Of a DNA stretch of 64,000 bases, positions 36,001 to 48,649 are shown in pieces (position 1 is the stretch's first letter; each line of letters opens with the position of its first letter). The stretch spans positions 283-64,282 of the forward strand of contig VXAU01006139.1 of the NCBI GenBank assembly GCA_013399695.1, in the 5' to 3' direction. Source of the stretch: Formicarius rufipectus (taxonomy: Eukaryota; Chordata; Aves; Passeriformes; Formicariidae). Both the position numbers and the translations under genes were made by a program. The notes beneath the pieces were generated by a model. The model had not been told where the DNA came from. It saw nothing but the letters and a program-made list of their open reading frames with translations, and made no database searches.

Positions 36001-36571
36001 TCTGGTAACAGGATCCCTGTCACTTGCTGAATGAGCTAGAGTGATAAGGGTGGAAGGGAAAATGATACCAGTGGAGAGCATGTCCCATCATGGAGGGAGA
36101 AAAGTGGGGCAGCTGGAGGCATCATTCCTTCCCTGCAGAGGCTCAAACAGAGGATGGGAAGAGCTCTGCCCATCCCAACTTGTCCCTCTCCCATGCTGTG
36201 AGGAAAATGAAATCCCTTCTGCCTTTCCCTGTGCCTTTCCTTATGCTCCTTTCCATCCATTCCAAGGTCTTGCCACTCCTGACCTGTGTGTTTCCCCTCC
36301 TTAGGAGGCCATAGTGAAGCGCTTTGGGGTGCCCGGCTCCCAGCTGCGGGTCTACCTGCACTACCAGCCCTCCTACTACCACCTGCACGTGCACTTCACC
36401 GCCCTGGGCTATGATGCGCCAGGCAGCTCTGTGGAGAGAGCCCATCTCCTGGCTGATGTCATCGACAACCTGGCCATGGACTCCACCTTCTACCAGAAAA
36501 GGGCCCTGACCTTCCCCCTGCGGGCTGATGAGCCCCTGTTTAAGAAATTCCAGGAGGCAGGCAAAGTGTGA
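21004..36571 (+). CDS. DCPS: DCPS, scavenger mRNA decapping enzyme
   Basis: DCPS hydrolyses the m7G cap of short oligonucleotides left after 3'-to-5' mRNA decay (HIT-family pyrophosphatase). The six coding exons are 21004-21162, 22215-22383, 29731-29876, 32201-32314, 35402-35512 and 36305-36571 (TGA), giving 321 residues against 337 in human. Start context GCGCGCCATGG is strong. An acidic/basic N-terminal tail (KRKREEEEEG) probably contains the nuclear signal. Trp159 opens exon 4 and corresponds to the cap-stacking Trp175 of human, and PDLKWN carries the cap-contacting Asp and Lys. The histidine triad HLHVHF (His259, His261, His263) contains the catalytic His equivalent to human His277. Phases and splice sites all agree. 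The 16-residue difference is in the variable N-terminal part. The longest intron (22384-29730) holds a CR1 copy. Confidence 0.97.
23211..23750 (-). mobile_element. CR1 LINE 3' fragment
   Basis: An antisense CR1 tail begins at AATCCCAGAATGGTTTGGG (23211) and continues through ACCTTAAAGCTCATC, AGCCACAGCTTCTCTGCC and CACCCTCACGGCCAAAAATT to GGTTGGGTCTCACCTGAGCA. The element is on the minus strand in DCPS intron 2 and is 5'-truncated. It is probably the same subfamily as the copy at 9354. Confidence 0.9.
23751..29730 (+). other. Remainder of DCPS intron 2
   Basis: I see nothing beyond intronic sequence here. Open frames such as 26195-26767 lack splice signals, start context and family resemblance. 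Confidence 0.6.
34059..34124. repeat. Poly-T tracts in DCPS intron 4
   Basis: A 14-base T run (34059-34072) and a 23-base T run (34102-34124) are separated by a G/T-rich stretch. They are simple sequence and possibly an assembly-sensitive site. No accompanying retroposon was recognised. Confidence 0.8.
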
Positions 36572-36757
36572 GCAGGCAGAGGCTCTTTTTTTATTGTATT
36601 TTTTTAACAAATACCCCTTTTACTGTTGTTTTGGTTTTTTTTCTTCAAGGCTTTGTTGCTGTTATGTTTTTTAACTCTGTTTTTGTACAAGATGGGGCTG
36701 ATTATCCTTTGCTATGGAAACTGTGTTGTCTATTCAGGTCCATTAAAACATTTATTG

Positions 36758-36763
36758 AATAAA
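36758..36763 (+). promoter_or_regulatory. DCPS: DCPS polyadenylation signal
   Basis: AATAAA lies 187 bases after the DCPS stop and is followed by GT/T-rich sequence (GGAGTGTGCTGGGTTTTATG). The 3' UTR is therefore short and probably ends near 36780. Confidence 0.8.
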
Positions 36764-36789
36764 GCTCTTGGAGTGTGCTGGGTTTTATG

Positions 36790-39700
36790 CTGGACTGCGT
36801 GCCTCTGAAATGCAGTGAATGGAGGAGTTTGGGCAGGAGGGGCTGTGTGTATGCATCTTTTCCACCCGAAGGACAACCCCTGTCCCCGAATGTCAGCCCA
36901 TGTAGGGGAGTAGGCAGACAGATGGGTCCAAAAAGCACATTGTCCTGAGAAAGCTTCATGTATTTCCTATGGCTCTATCCCTGAGAAAGGGGATTGCAGT
37001 TTTCCTGGGGCAGGGAGGGGTGTCTTGCTCCAAATGAATCAGTGACTAACAGAGTCCTTGCCATTTCTGGCTGGCTCTGTGAAGACAAATGCTGTGCTGC
37101 CTGACCCCCAGACCCAGAGCCATCCCCTCCACTGCTCCTTCATCATGTCTGTCTGAAATGACCTCCTGTCCAAGGGCAGCCCCTTCCCAGGCAGGGTCTG
37201 CTCTCGAGGCTTTGCAAGGATTACAAATAAATAATAGTGCTCTTCCTTCTGCCAAGGTGGTGAGGCAGGAAAGAGCCAGGAGTCAGACTTGATGACCTGT
37301 TGTGGTGGGAAGAACCAGTTTCTCTGTATGGAGAGAGCTTGCTCTGCCTCCCAGGTTACTCGGCGGCTTCTCCACTGGACACGAACCTCTAAAAACTTTA
37401 TGAGTTCTTGCTGCCAGCAAGAGCTCTGGTTTATGCTCAGTAACCAGGGATGGAATTGCAGGAGTCATCTCTCTGGTACTCAGTTCTTTGCTCCTTTCCC
37501 CACCTTGAGCTCTAAGAGATTTTTTGGGTTTTTTTTTTTTTTTGCTGATGAGAGGGAAAACCAGATGTTTATTTTTTCCAGGGTGCTGCTGTGATGGAGC
37601 AGCCTGCAGCCAGCTGGAGTGCAAGTGGCATCATCAGAGCTGCCCCAGGGCTTTGCTCAGCTCATTCCATTTATAGATATTCAGGTCAGGCAGCTCCCTG
37701 GTACCTTCTAGCAGCAGGAAGAGGCAGAGCAGCTGGATGCAGCCACCTTAGTTCTCTGCAGAAATTCCCTTTTGCTGGGTTAATAATTGGACTTGATCTT
37801 TAGAGAGGTGTTTTCCAACTTATTCTATGAGTCTTAAAGTCCCATCCATGGTAAAAAAGTAAGAAAGAGTTATCTCCCAGAGGAGCCTTTCCTTCTTGCT
37901 TCAGCTTCTGAGCAGAGCAAAGCAGGGGCCACAGTTGATTTTGGGAACTGAGAAGCTTTAGGATCTGGTCAGTGGGGTTGGCTGTCCCTGGCTCTCCCCT
38001 TCCCTAGGTTTTAGGTTACTAAGGGAAAGCGATGAATTTTTTTTCAGTACCAGAGCACTTTCTGTGCTAAAAGGGAGCTTGGTCTCCCTGGATCAGGGAG
38101 CATCCCAGTTTTATGTCCCCATCCAGGCCAGCCCAAGAATGGAGATGATTAAACAACAGACAGGCCCATCCTGTCTCCTGGGAGGCCTTCCTGGTCCTTA
38201 GGTATTGAAAAAACACCATCTTGAAAGTAGACTCTCTGAGGGCTGTGAGAGACGACCAAGCAGCACATCTTCCACAGACCATCTGTCTGGCTTCTGCTCG
38301 AGGAATCATTTTCCTGGGAGACTAGGAAGCACACTGCCATCACCTATCTCCTGGGGAGCTGCGGGATATGTGGAGCCAGGGATGGGCCTGTCCCAGGAGG
38401 AAGGGCTCAGTGGGAAGGATTGTGATGGATCTGGGTCCTTCAAAGGATTTATTGAGGTCCTGGGGCTGAGTTTGCAAAGCCAGGCATTCCCAAGCTGTGG
38501 CTGGAGGGAAGGGTGAGCCGAGGTGGTCAGCAGGACAAAGCCAGCTTGTGCTGGGCATGAATCGTCCCATTCTTGTCCCTCTGGAGCAGATGCTGCGAGC
38601 CTGGCTGAGGGCATCCCCTTCCTCCTTTATTAACAGATCCCGCTTGCCTGCTTTGGCCTCCTCACCCTTTCAGAGTGTGGTGTGATGGCAGAACCTGTGC
38701 CCGTGCCCCGGTGAGGGAGGACACCAGTCCGTGCTGCTGCAGCCGGGCCATTTCCCAAACCCATTTGTCGGTGTCATTTCCAAACGGCTCTGCACCAGGT
38801 GATGGCTGAGCTCTTTACAAATTCACTTCTCAAACAGCCAAGATTTTCCTCCCCTCCTTTTCTTCTCCAGATTACTCGGCACTCATCACGCTGAATTAAT
38901 CCAACTGGCAATTTATCCTCCGTAAATTAAATATTAGGGCAGGGTGTAGTTGTTAGCAGTAACTACTGAGGGAAGGCTCCTGGCACTCTGCTCAGCAGCA
39001 AATATGTTGCCATTTTCTGGTGGGTTTAAAACCCTGCTGTCTGCTGGGGCTTTGGTGGCCAGAGGGAACTCGTGGCTGGTTTTTGGGTCCACCCAAGGGA
39101 GTTGGGTCACCCAAGGTGTCAGCAGGCAATGCCAGTATATCATGCCTGCTCCATGGATGCACAACTGCCGCGTGCAGGTATCCTGATGCTCCTGTGGGAT
39201 AGGCACAGCTGGTGTAGTCCTTGCTATGGGAACACCATTGTTTCCCCAAATCTTGGTGAAGGACCTGTTGGCACAGAGATCTGGGCAACGCAGCTCTCTG
39301 ATCCTGAATTTGCATCATGGCAGGGGATTTTATCCTGTTCCTTGTCCTGTTGATGCTGCCTCAGGCCAGGGGGGGATGCTGGGAATGGAGACCCATAACC
39401 CCAAAACGAGCCCATTCACCACCACCAGCAGGAAGGAGCTGCTGGGTACCGAGAAGATTCTGAGAAGCAAAGATTTGCAGCCTCTTTTAATATTCTGTCT
39501 TGGGGGCACAGTAAAAACAGACATTTGGGATGCATTATTACTGCTGGAGCTTTATTGAATACCGTTTATTGTTTTCAGATGCAATAAACGAGTGGGGGAA
39601 CCCAGGAGACTGAAGGGTCGAAATACCTTCAAGGAAATCCCAGCTCCCCCTGCTGAATTGCGGCCCCACTAATTAGCCCTGGATTGTCTACGAGCCCGTG

Positions 39701-40430
39701 GCAATTAAAACCTAATTAAGGCAAGTTCTCCTGTCACCATGGGTAAAACTCTGCCCCACTTAATGGCAAGGAAATCCCATCCGAGGGAGGATGAGGGATG
39801 AGGTGAGGATGCTCTTTAAATATTGAGTAGTTCCCTTGGCAAAACCGAATCCATCAACTCCACAGGTATTTTATTGATTAATATTGGTTGGACATGTCAG
39901 TCTTCAGCTGATGGTGCCCTCCAGGTTCCCTCTGTCTCTTGCTTGAAAAAGAATAAACTTTGCTGCCTTCAACAAGGAGCTGCCTCCTCCAGCACCAATA
40001 TTTGACATTATTTCCTATTTAAAAATCAGTGTTAGTGTTGTCTCAGGGGTTGGCAAAGCCCACCCCAGCACAGGAGGGATGGGTTTGGGACTATAGAAAT
40101 AAAAAAATCCTGAGGGGAATAAAAATTTCCAAGGGTTGGCTACTGATTTAGTACATTGTGGAGTGGGGTGGAAATGGAATCCTGGCGGAGAAAGAGGGGG
40201 ACAGACATGGGCCATTCCTGCAGCAGGAGTTAATTTATGTGCAAGAGAAAGAAAAATTACTTAATATTGGCTGATGATTTTAAGCAAAGCCAATCCCAGA
40301 TCCTTCGTGTATCGTCTCATGATACACGAGGTTTGAGCATCTTCTCATGAGGGTTCAATGGGGAGACGATGCACACCCCTGACTCAGTGACCTGGTGGGG
40401 AAAGCTTTGCCCTCCCCTAAAAATTTGCTG
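36790..40430. other. DCPS-ST3GAL4 intergenic region
   Basis: No coding exon was recognised. Contents are a T run at 37529-37543, AT-rich homeobox-core-rich patches at 38870-38940 and 39640-39730 that look like conserved regulatory DNA, and a perfect 9-bp inverted repeat at 40305-40329 just before the GC-rich promoter zone. A human noncoding transcript (GSEC) is known from this interval, but I see no readable counterpart. Confidence 0.5.
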
Positions 40431-40439
40431 TGAGCCAAT

Positions 40440-40761
40440 TTGGGGGGATTTGGGGGAGATTTGTGCCGTGGGGAGTTGCCCTGGGAGGGGGCTGCCCCCA
40501 GCGCTATGATTTTGGGGGTTCACCGGGCAAGGGAAACGAGTAAGCTGTTTTCCCCCACCTCTCCCGTTCCGGGGATGCGGGGACCGGGCACCCTCAGCTC
40601 CCGGGATGCTCTTCCCCTCCTTCCTCCTCCTCCCCGCTCCACCGCCCATCCCGCGCTGTGCGCAAGCGTGTCCGCCCCCCGCCCGCCCCTCCGGGCCAGC
40701 CCCGCATCCCGCACCCACCCCCGCAGCCTCCGCCGCGCCGACCCCCCCGCGCCGCCCCATG
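40440..40761 (+). promoter_or_regulatory. ST3GAL4: ST3GAL4 distal CpG promoter and first exon
   Basis: A strongly CpG-rich block ends in CGCCGCCCCATG|GTGAGT. The donor follows an ATG directly (ATG 40759-40761), and that ATG has a near-ideal Kozak context once G follows. Upstream G runs (40440-40500) could form quadruplex. I infer this is the most distal 5' exon of ST3GAL4, because the next recognisable gene on this strand is ST3GAL4 and several good noncoding exons lie between. An independent small gene is not excluded. Confidence 0.5.
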
Positions 40762-43700
40762 GTGAGTCCGCGGGGCCCCCCGAGTCCCTCCGCATCCGCG
40801 TCTGCAAAGCGGGTTCGCGAGTCGGGGGTGTTGAGCAAAAAAAGGGGAGAGGGGAAGCAAAAACCCCGTGGGTTTCTGGTGGGGCTGGAGGGGCTGGGAT
40901 GGGGAGACCCCGCGCTGGGAGGACGCAGGGCAGGGCAGGGCATGGGCAGGGTTGGCATACGGGGTGCAGGTTGGGGATACGGGGGGACCCGCGTTAGCCC
41001 CAGCTCGGACTCCCTCCGGTGCATCCCACACCTTCGGCATCGCTGTCCTGGCGAGCGCGGCACATCGGAAAGGGAGAAAACGGCTTTATTTCTATGGTTT
41101 GGGGTTTTTAAAAATTCCTATTATGATGATTTTTTAAATTAACGCACTTAGTGCCTGAAGCGACCGTGGGCAGGGGCGAGAGGAAAGCCCCCGCTCTGCC
41201 AGTGCCCTTCCATCTGCTGCCGCCCCATTCCCGGCGAAACAAAACCCTTCGTCTCGCCGGGAAAACCCGGCCTTCGGCACCGCTCCTGCCCGCGGCTGCT
41301 CCCGAGGAAGGCGATCCCGCCCTGGGAGCCCTGGGAAGAGGGGCTCGGCACCCCCCGGTAGCGCCGCGGGGGCTCCTTTCGGCGGGTCTGTGCGCTGGGA
41401 ATGCCCGGGAGCCGCGGCGAGGAAGGGAAAATCCTCCCGGAGGCCCTGGGAGGGGAGGACGTGCTCCGTGTGCGGCTCAGGACTCCTCGCTCGCTCTCGC
41501 TACGAACAACGGGCTGAGGAGGATTTATTGAGTGGTCTGAGCCTTTTTTCCCGTCTCTGAGCATCCTCTGACGGTTTGATGGATGCGCTCTGGTAGCCTG
41601 GTGATCCCAAAGGAGTCGGAGGGATCCTCCACTCCATCCTGGTGTGGACTTTGCTGCTGGGAGAGGGATCTGGGCATGTCGGTGCAGGATAAAGCCTATC
41701 CCAACCCATCGTGTGTGCCTGGAGCCCTCCTCTCCCACGGGACGGGCTTGTTCCCTGGAAGAGATGAGGATGCTTGCCCTCAGGCAGCAGGAAAAGGACC
41801 GGCCGGACCGTTCCCTGTTGAGCTTTCCATGTCAGGTCTTTGCAGGGTAAGCCGGTGGGATTTTCACGTTCTGGGGAGCGGAGAACAAAGGAAAAACCTT
41901 CCTCTGGGGGCTTTTTGTGCTCCTCAGCTCAGACACCGGCCGTGGGATGTGTCCGTCCGGTCGGGCTGGGCGGGCAATGCCCGGTGGGTTGGTGCTGGCT
42001 GCTCTGCCACTCCCATCCCCGTCTCTTGGTGAGATGACCTAATTACAGTCTTGTGGTGGAGTTTTGGGGGAAACTCTGAATTTCCCCACTTGCTTTACTG
42101 GGCTCTCCCTCCGACCACTCTTGGAGACAGGTGGTGGAGCAGAGGGATTGCCCAGGCTGTGCTAGCTGTTTCTGCCAAGGCTTTCTGTGGGATGAACACC
42201 CCGGGCAGGGCAGAACCCCAGATCACTGATAGAACTGGTGGGTTTAAGCATCCTCTTCCTACCCTGGCTTCTAATGATGTGTCCAACCTCTAACGAACTC
42301 CTCACGTTCACAGATGGGATCCACACACTTTGCTGGACTCTCCCTAACCCCCATCCTTAATTATGTGCATCATTAGAGAGTTGCTCACTCCTCCAGCTCT
42401 GGGCAGGGAATTAATAGCAGCTGCTCCAGCAAGGCACTGAATTCCACAAAGGAATATGGCCTTTGAAAGTGTAAACATAAAAGGAGAAACCGTCTGTGCA
42501 CACTGATTTTAAAGGAAGTCCACCATGGAGATCTGTGAGTAGGGTGCCTTCTTCCTGGGATGGGATCAGAGCATCCTCCTGCCCCTCAGGTTTTCTTGGA
42601 AGGAAAACCCACCCATACAGTGAAAACATTTCTTTAAGATCGTTTTAAGCTCTGGAGTGGTCGTACTGACATCTCCAAGCCTGTAGTTCTATAGCTTGTG
42701 TCATCCCCATCCTTGCAACCAACATCAGAGGTGGATGCCAGGCTGCAGGACATGGGAATGCTGAGGCTGAACTCTCCCCGTGCCTGCATTCAGGGGTTCT
42801 CAGCTGGCAGCAGTTCTCAGGTTGAATCCTGCTAATTAATTATTTGGCAATATCTCTAAATCCCATGTATTCTGTTGCTTATTCTCTTGGATAAAGTGAT
42901 GTCCCCATTGCTTTAGCTTTGAATATTCCAGAGCTGACTCAGGCTGGCAGCATGGAGTCTGTTTCTCCACAACTTTCCCTATTGGGCTTAAAAAAAAAAA
43001 ATAAATTATATTTGGTTGTTTTCTCTGGGTGTAGCCTGGCAGCTGTGTGAGGAGCAGGGTTGTGGTCCCTCTCCTGCATCCCAGATTCACCTGCATCCCT
43101 CTGGATCCATCCTGCTCTCCCCATCCCAGGCTCCTGCTCGGACGCCGCTGCTGGAAGCAGTTGCAGGGGTGGTTTTGGCTTTGCGGTGCGGAAAGGAAAT
43201 GATTTGATACTTTCACCCTGCTTGTTGCAACTTCTGGTTCTCTTTTTCAGTGTTTCTTAAGTTCCCGTTGCTTTCCTCTCACACTTCTCCATCCTCCGGC
43301 CACAATCCTTGTGTTTATTGAGTTTTTTTTCTAGGAAAACCCTGTGTGTTCTTGGAAGGGAAAAGGAAAAACCCCCAGTACTTGCTAATCTCTTGCTTTT
43401 CCAGCTGCTGATCCCTTGCATGTGACTCGGGTTGGGCTGGAAAGTGTCCTTGGAGGAAGGAAAAAGGGATTTGGCTGTCAGGGAACGGAAAAACCAAAGA
43501 AGCCATCCTCCATCCTGATTTTCCTTCAGACTGGCAGATGCTTGGAGTGGCTTTGGGCTGGCACAGGCTGCGGCTGCTCTCCAGGATGTGCTTTGCCTGC
43601 CGGAGACCTGCGGGCTGCAGCAGTGGCAGTGCCGGCAGACGCTGCTCCCGGCTGGTCCGGCTCGGCCGGGGCGCGGATCGGCGGGGGATGGTGCCGGCTG

Positions 43701-45998
43701 TGCTGCCGGGAAGGTGGGGGGGAGCGGAGGAGTCGGGGAGGAGGCGGGTGGGCTCTTGTTTTAGGGTATTCGGTGCGTGACGGGACCAGAGCAGCAATTT
43801 GGGGGAGCGAGATGGGGCACGGCGGCGCCGGATCCCGCTCATCCCATGTGGATCCTGCCCTGAGTGATGTCCGGTGAGGTGGTTTGGCCACCCGTGGGTG
43901 CCGCTGCCGCCTGTGCCTCGGCTCAGGGATCGCTGGAAGAGGCCGGGGGCTCCCCACTGCGTCGGTTCCTTGCGGAGAGCCACACCACCCAAGCTAGGCT
44001 GGCACCCTCCATCAGCTCTTCCGCGTCATCTCAAGGATGCTGGGAATCTCTTGGGTTTGCTGCCGCTCCAGGACCATCGTGGGATGCAGCTTATACCAGT
44101 GAGGGATGCTCGGAGTTGGGAAACAGGAGTCTCAGGATGGATGGTACAGGGATGCATCATTTGAAACAAGGTGGCACCGAAGGAGGACTGCCAGCACAAC
44201 ACTTGAAATTAGGTACACAAATCCACAGAGAGATTTCTCCTCCTCTTTGGAAATGGCGAGTGGGGGGTTTATTGCAATCAGAATTACCCTAAATCACAAA
44301 GCTGCATCTCTGTGGGGAGCTGGCTGCCTTCCCATCATTATTTACAGGTTTAAAAATACATAAACATGCTGAAGTTTGGTTCTCCTCTTTAATCCCGGGT
44401 CTGTGAAGGAGGCTTTAACCTGAGCTCACGCCGTTGGAATTCCCTGCTGCGCCTGGGAGAGGCTCCTCGTCTCCAATCACTTCCAGATGCCGCTCCTGCT
44501 CCGGCTCTTCCCCTTGCAAAATGTCTCCCGGAGCCCGGCGAAGTTTTCCCGGCTGGATTCAACATCCCGATATCCGGCCAGGCTGAGTCAGCTGAGCCTT
44601 AATTTTTAAACCAGAGCCTGATGCCAGCGGCGGGAGGTTGGGACTCGCCCTGTGGCCTCGCAGAGGGAGCCCTGGGGTGAATCCTCCGGCAGGGTTTGAG
44701 CCTCTTGCGACATTGGATGGTTTGAAAATTTCTTTTAAAATACAGGTACATGACTGGGATGGAGTTCAGGTCCCTCTGCACCCCCTGCCTGTGTTGCCAA
44801 TGGGGCAGAGCTTCCCTGAGCCCCGAAAATGGAGGAAACTGAGACAGGAGAGTGCTGAGCAAGAGTTGAGGAGGCTTAAATACTTGCTCTGGGGCTTTGC
44901 TGATGCTGCGTGCACACTGCCAACCCAGCATTCCCACAGGGGATCATAAAACACCCCTGGATGGGGATTAAACCCCTGTCCTGGCAGCTCCATGGCTGTT
45001 GGGCTCATCCAACCCCCCTGGCATGGTGTTTATGGGGTGGGATTTTACAGCATGAGGATGAATTGGACCTGTCTGGGTTGGGAATGGAGGAGAGTGCTGA
45101 AGCCTCCAGTGGAAAAATGAGGTGGAAAGTGAGAAATAAGGGAGAAAAATGCAGAGAGGGGATGCAAGTGGGTTGGGAGAATGGGAGACTGAACAGGACC
45201 AGGGTGTGGGAATGGGGATGGTGTCAGTAATGAAGGGCAACAGAGGGTTTTAGGGGTTAAACGCGATGCTGCCTCTGGACGAGGCATCAGCAACGATGAC
45301 AAGAGCTGGGAAGTCCTTGGGCCCATCCCTGTGTGATCACCAGTGCTGCTTCCAAACCCAAAAAGAGAAGGGAAAAAAAGAAAGGATCACAAAGAACTGT
45401 CTGTTCAGGCACATTCGGGCTGAACAGGTTTTGCTCCTGGGCGGGGTTTGGTATTTGGGGCGGGAGAGCCGAGAGCCCGCTGTCAGAGCCGGCTCTTTAT
45501 GCAACAAGAGTATGTGATTTGTCCTCAGAAATCTTACCCGGTGCTCGTTTTCCATGGCCTCTTCTCTCGTGGGGTGGGGTGACGGCAGCTCTTGGAGGTG
45601 GGAAGTGCTGGGCAGCTCCTGATGAAGGGCTGGAGGAGCTGGGGGGGTCAGCTAAAATACGGGTGAACACAAGGTTTTGGTGGTCACGCCACAGCACCTG
45701 CCCCAGCACCTGGTGCTGCAGCCAAAGCCCCGCAGCCCCCAGCATCCTCGTGGTCCGTCAGCAGCCACCCTGGAGCTGGGGCTTCCCAGGGCTCATTTCT
45801 GCCTAATTAACAACGTTACTGCTTAATTCCCCCTGCATTTACAAGTTAAATCGACAGATTATCTGTATTATGCAAAAGCAGCTTTAAATCTTAATTATTT
45901 ATTTGCATGGGGGTGTCTGGAAATCAGCAGCTTTAAGCCTGGCGATGCCGTTCTCTTGGAAGTGCAGACTTTTGCTAGGGAAAAAACCCAAAATGGGC

Positions 45999-46020
45999 TT
46001 TTTTTTTTTTTTTTTTTTTT
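45999..46020. repeat. 22-base T homopolymer
   Basis: An uninterrupted T run lies next to a G-rich stretch (GGTGGGGGG). It is a simple-sequence tract. Confidence 0.85.
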
Positions 46021-48183
46021 GGTGGGGGGTTTATTGTGGGAGGCTCATCCTTAAATAGTGGTGGTTTATTTTAAGGTTGGTCGCTGCTTTGGATAATCCG
46101 GCTTGGCTGGGCAGCTTTGCTTTGCTTTTCTTCCTGTTCTCAGGGATTTGATAGAAATAAGGTTATTAAATTATTTTCTATTTAATTAAAGAGTTTAATA
46201 AATTTAATAAGTTATTAACATAATTGAAAAACTGCAATTGGGGTGAAGGTTATACTGGTGGTGGCTCTTCCGTTCTCTCCTGGCCAGGGACCATCCGCTG
46301 GGATGACCATGAGGGAAACCTCTACCCAAAATTCACATCCCACACTGGAATTACACCTTTGGCTCGGCCAAAGGGTAGTTGGGAAGCAGCTGGATTATCT
46401 CCCACTAAATACTTGCTGAATGAATAAACTGCTCATCCCGGGGCAGTAGCGATTGGGGTGACGTGAGGGATGTGCCGGGTTTGGAAACACCTCGCTCCTG
46501 CCAAGTGGAGACGTTTTCTCAGGAGGAGGATGAGCTCACCTGGATTTTATTCCCCTCCCAGCCTGACTTTTGCACTCCCCCCCCTTGGGAGGTAATTTTA
46601 ACTGAGGGAGATTGGCGCCGGCGATGGAGCTCCGACGGACAGACGGATGGATGGCTGCCTTGCTTCAGGTCTGGCGGGTGGAAGGGGGAGAAACCCTGTC
46701 TCCATCTCCCCCTCCTCTGTTTGAACAGCCCCCGGGGGTTTGGTCCTCGAGGGGAATGATGATGACAGGAGGGATTTGGTGGCTGATCATTACCCTGCTT
46801 GTGAACCTGTCCCCACTGGGATGCTCCTAAACTGGGGCTGAGCCTCTAAAAAATCCTGTCTGGCTTTAGTCTTTGACAAGGCAAGGGATGTTTTTGTTTT
46901 CTTTTGCCCAAAGCCATGAGCATTCCAGAGGGAAATGTCAGGCAGCAGGCACAAGGTGCCTTTTTCCCCCTCAAATTTTGGTACCATCATTTAAATGATT
47001 AAACTAATAGGCAGAAGGGGAAACTGAGCCTGGCAGTGTACTTGGAGAGGGAAAGGAGCAAAATCCAGCCTGTTTAGGGTTTCTCAAGAGCTCTGGGACA
47101 TTCATTTCCTGCTGGGATCAGCTGCCAGATGGGTTGAGCTGCCCGTGGCAAGTGGTGGAGGCAGCGGTTCCTGACCTGTCAGATGCTGAAACTGTGATGG
47201 GATTTTTCTGGACCTTGGGCTGGGAACAGCCGATTGCATTGGCCAGTGGTGGGGGCACCACCAGGGGGGATGGAAAACAATTCCAGGAAGACCAGAAGTG
47301 ATCCAGCTCCTGGCTCTTCCAGTCAAGCTGGAAAGACCAGCTTGGGGCACAGCTTCGGATCGTGCTGGCTGGGCTGATGTGCTTTAAGGTATCACAGTCT
47401 TGTGTTCATCCAGGGCTGCAGGATCCTTCCAGGATCCCCTTGCCCACCCCCAAGAACTTTGAGCATCCTCATCCTCTGCACAGGCAGGGGCTGATACTGC
47501 CTCATCGAGGGCTCTAGTGGGAGCTCCCCAGGGAGAGTTTAACCTCCTCAGTGGATCCTACAATTCACAGTTCTAAATGAAAAGGCTCCTTGTTGGCATT
47601 GATGTCAGATGTTCCCATGGATTCAGGGCTGACCCTTGTGCCAGAAGGTGAATTTTGTGAGCTCAAGTGCATCTGGTTTGGCTGCTAATTGTCCTGAGCC
47701 CTCTGGGTTAATTGCTCCCCAAGGCAAATGATGATGGGAGGAGGAAGCAGAAGCTCTTTGGGTGGAGAGGGAATGTGTGATACTGGGATAGAGCCATCTC
47801 TGTCATCCTGGGACATATGCAGAAAGCCTGGTTCCTGGGGAGAAGTATCCAGAAGAAACCATCTCAGGATGCTGGGCAGTTTCCTTCCCTATCTCTTGCA
47901 TGGGATGGTAATTTGATGGGATATTAAGAGCAGAGCATGCCATGGGGAAGGCTTGCACCTCTCATCTCTGCTTCTCCTAGCTGAAGGAGGTGGAGAGAGG
48001 TAAGGAAACCTCTGGCCCTTCAGAGCCTCCCCTTGGAAGCACCTTCCCTGCCAGGGCTGGAGCAGCAGCTGGGAGAGAGCCTTGTCTTTCTCACCAGCAT
48101 CACTGTTTCTTGCACTTAACAGGTTGAGGCTCTTCCTTGTGTGGTTTATATCAGGGGCTAACTGGGACAGCAGTGGGCTCGTG

Positions 48184-48273
48184 CCACCTGGCTGGCTCAT
48201 TGTCCTGCTCACTCCACCTGGCTGGCTCATTGTCCTGCTCACTCCACCTGGATGGCTCGTTTTCCCCCTCAGC
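48184..48273. repeat. 30-bp tandem repeat, three copies
   Basis: A 30-base unit beginning CCACCTGGCTGGCTCATTGT is perfectly repeated twice (48184-48213, 48214-48243), followed by a diverged third copy (48244-48273). Because 30 is a multiple of three it keeps a repetitive frame open on the minus strand, which I do not consider coding. Confidence 0.95.
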
Positions 48274-48649
48274 CCACCTTGCCACTCGGGATCTGGGGTA
48301 ATTACTCCGGATGCAAACATGCTGCCCTTGCAGAGGCTTTCTCTGAGCAGCACCATGGCAGGAGGGTTTCTGTGCATGGCAGCTTCTCAGCAGGGCTTTT
48401 CCTTCCTCACGTTGTAAGGGTATTACAGTGCCAGGTGAGGATGTGCAGTTTGGAAAGCTTTTGGGGAGAAGATGGTGGAGATGAGGGATTAAGGAGTGTT
48501 CCCCACGTGGGAAGGCAGGAGAGCTGCAGAGCATCCAAGAGGTAGCAGGGCTGCATCTCCCTTTCTCTGGGAAAGGGGATCACTCGATCTCCTGGGGTCT
48601 TTCTGAAAGTTTGAGTGAGTCACGGATGGGGATTTCAGTGGGAAAGGCC

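Noticed and set aside
40317..41063. 248-codon minus-strand frame and overlapping plus-strand frames
   Set aside because: This is an artefact of high GC and few stop codons in a CpG island. The protein text is low-complexity Pro/Gly/Arg.
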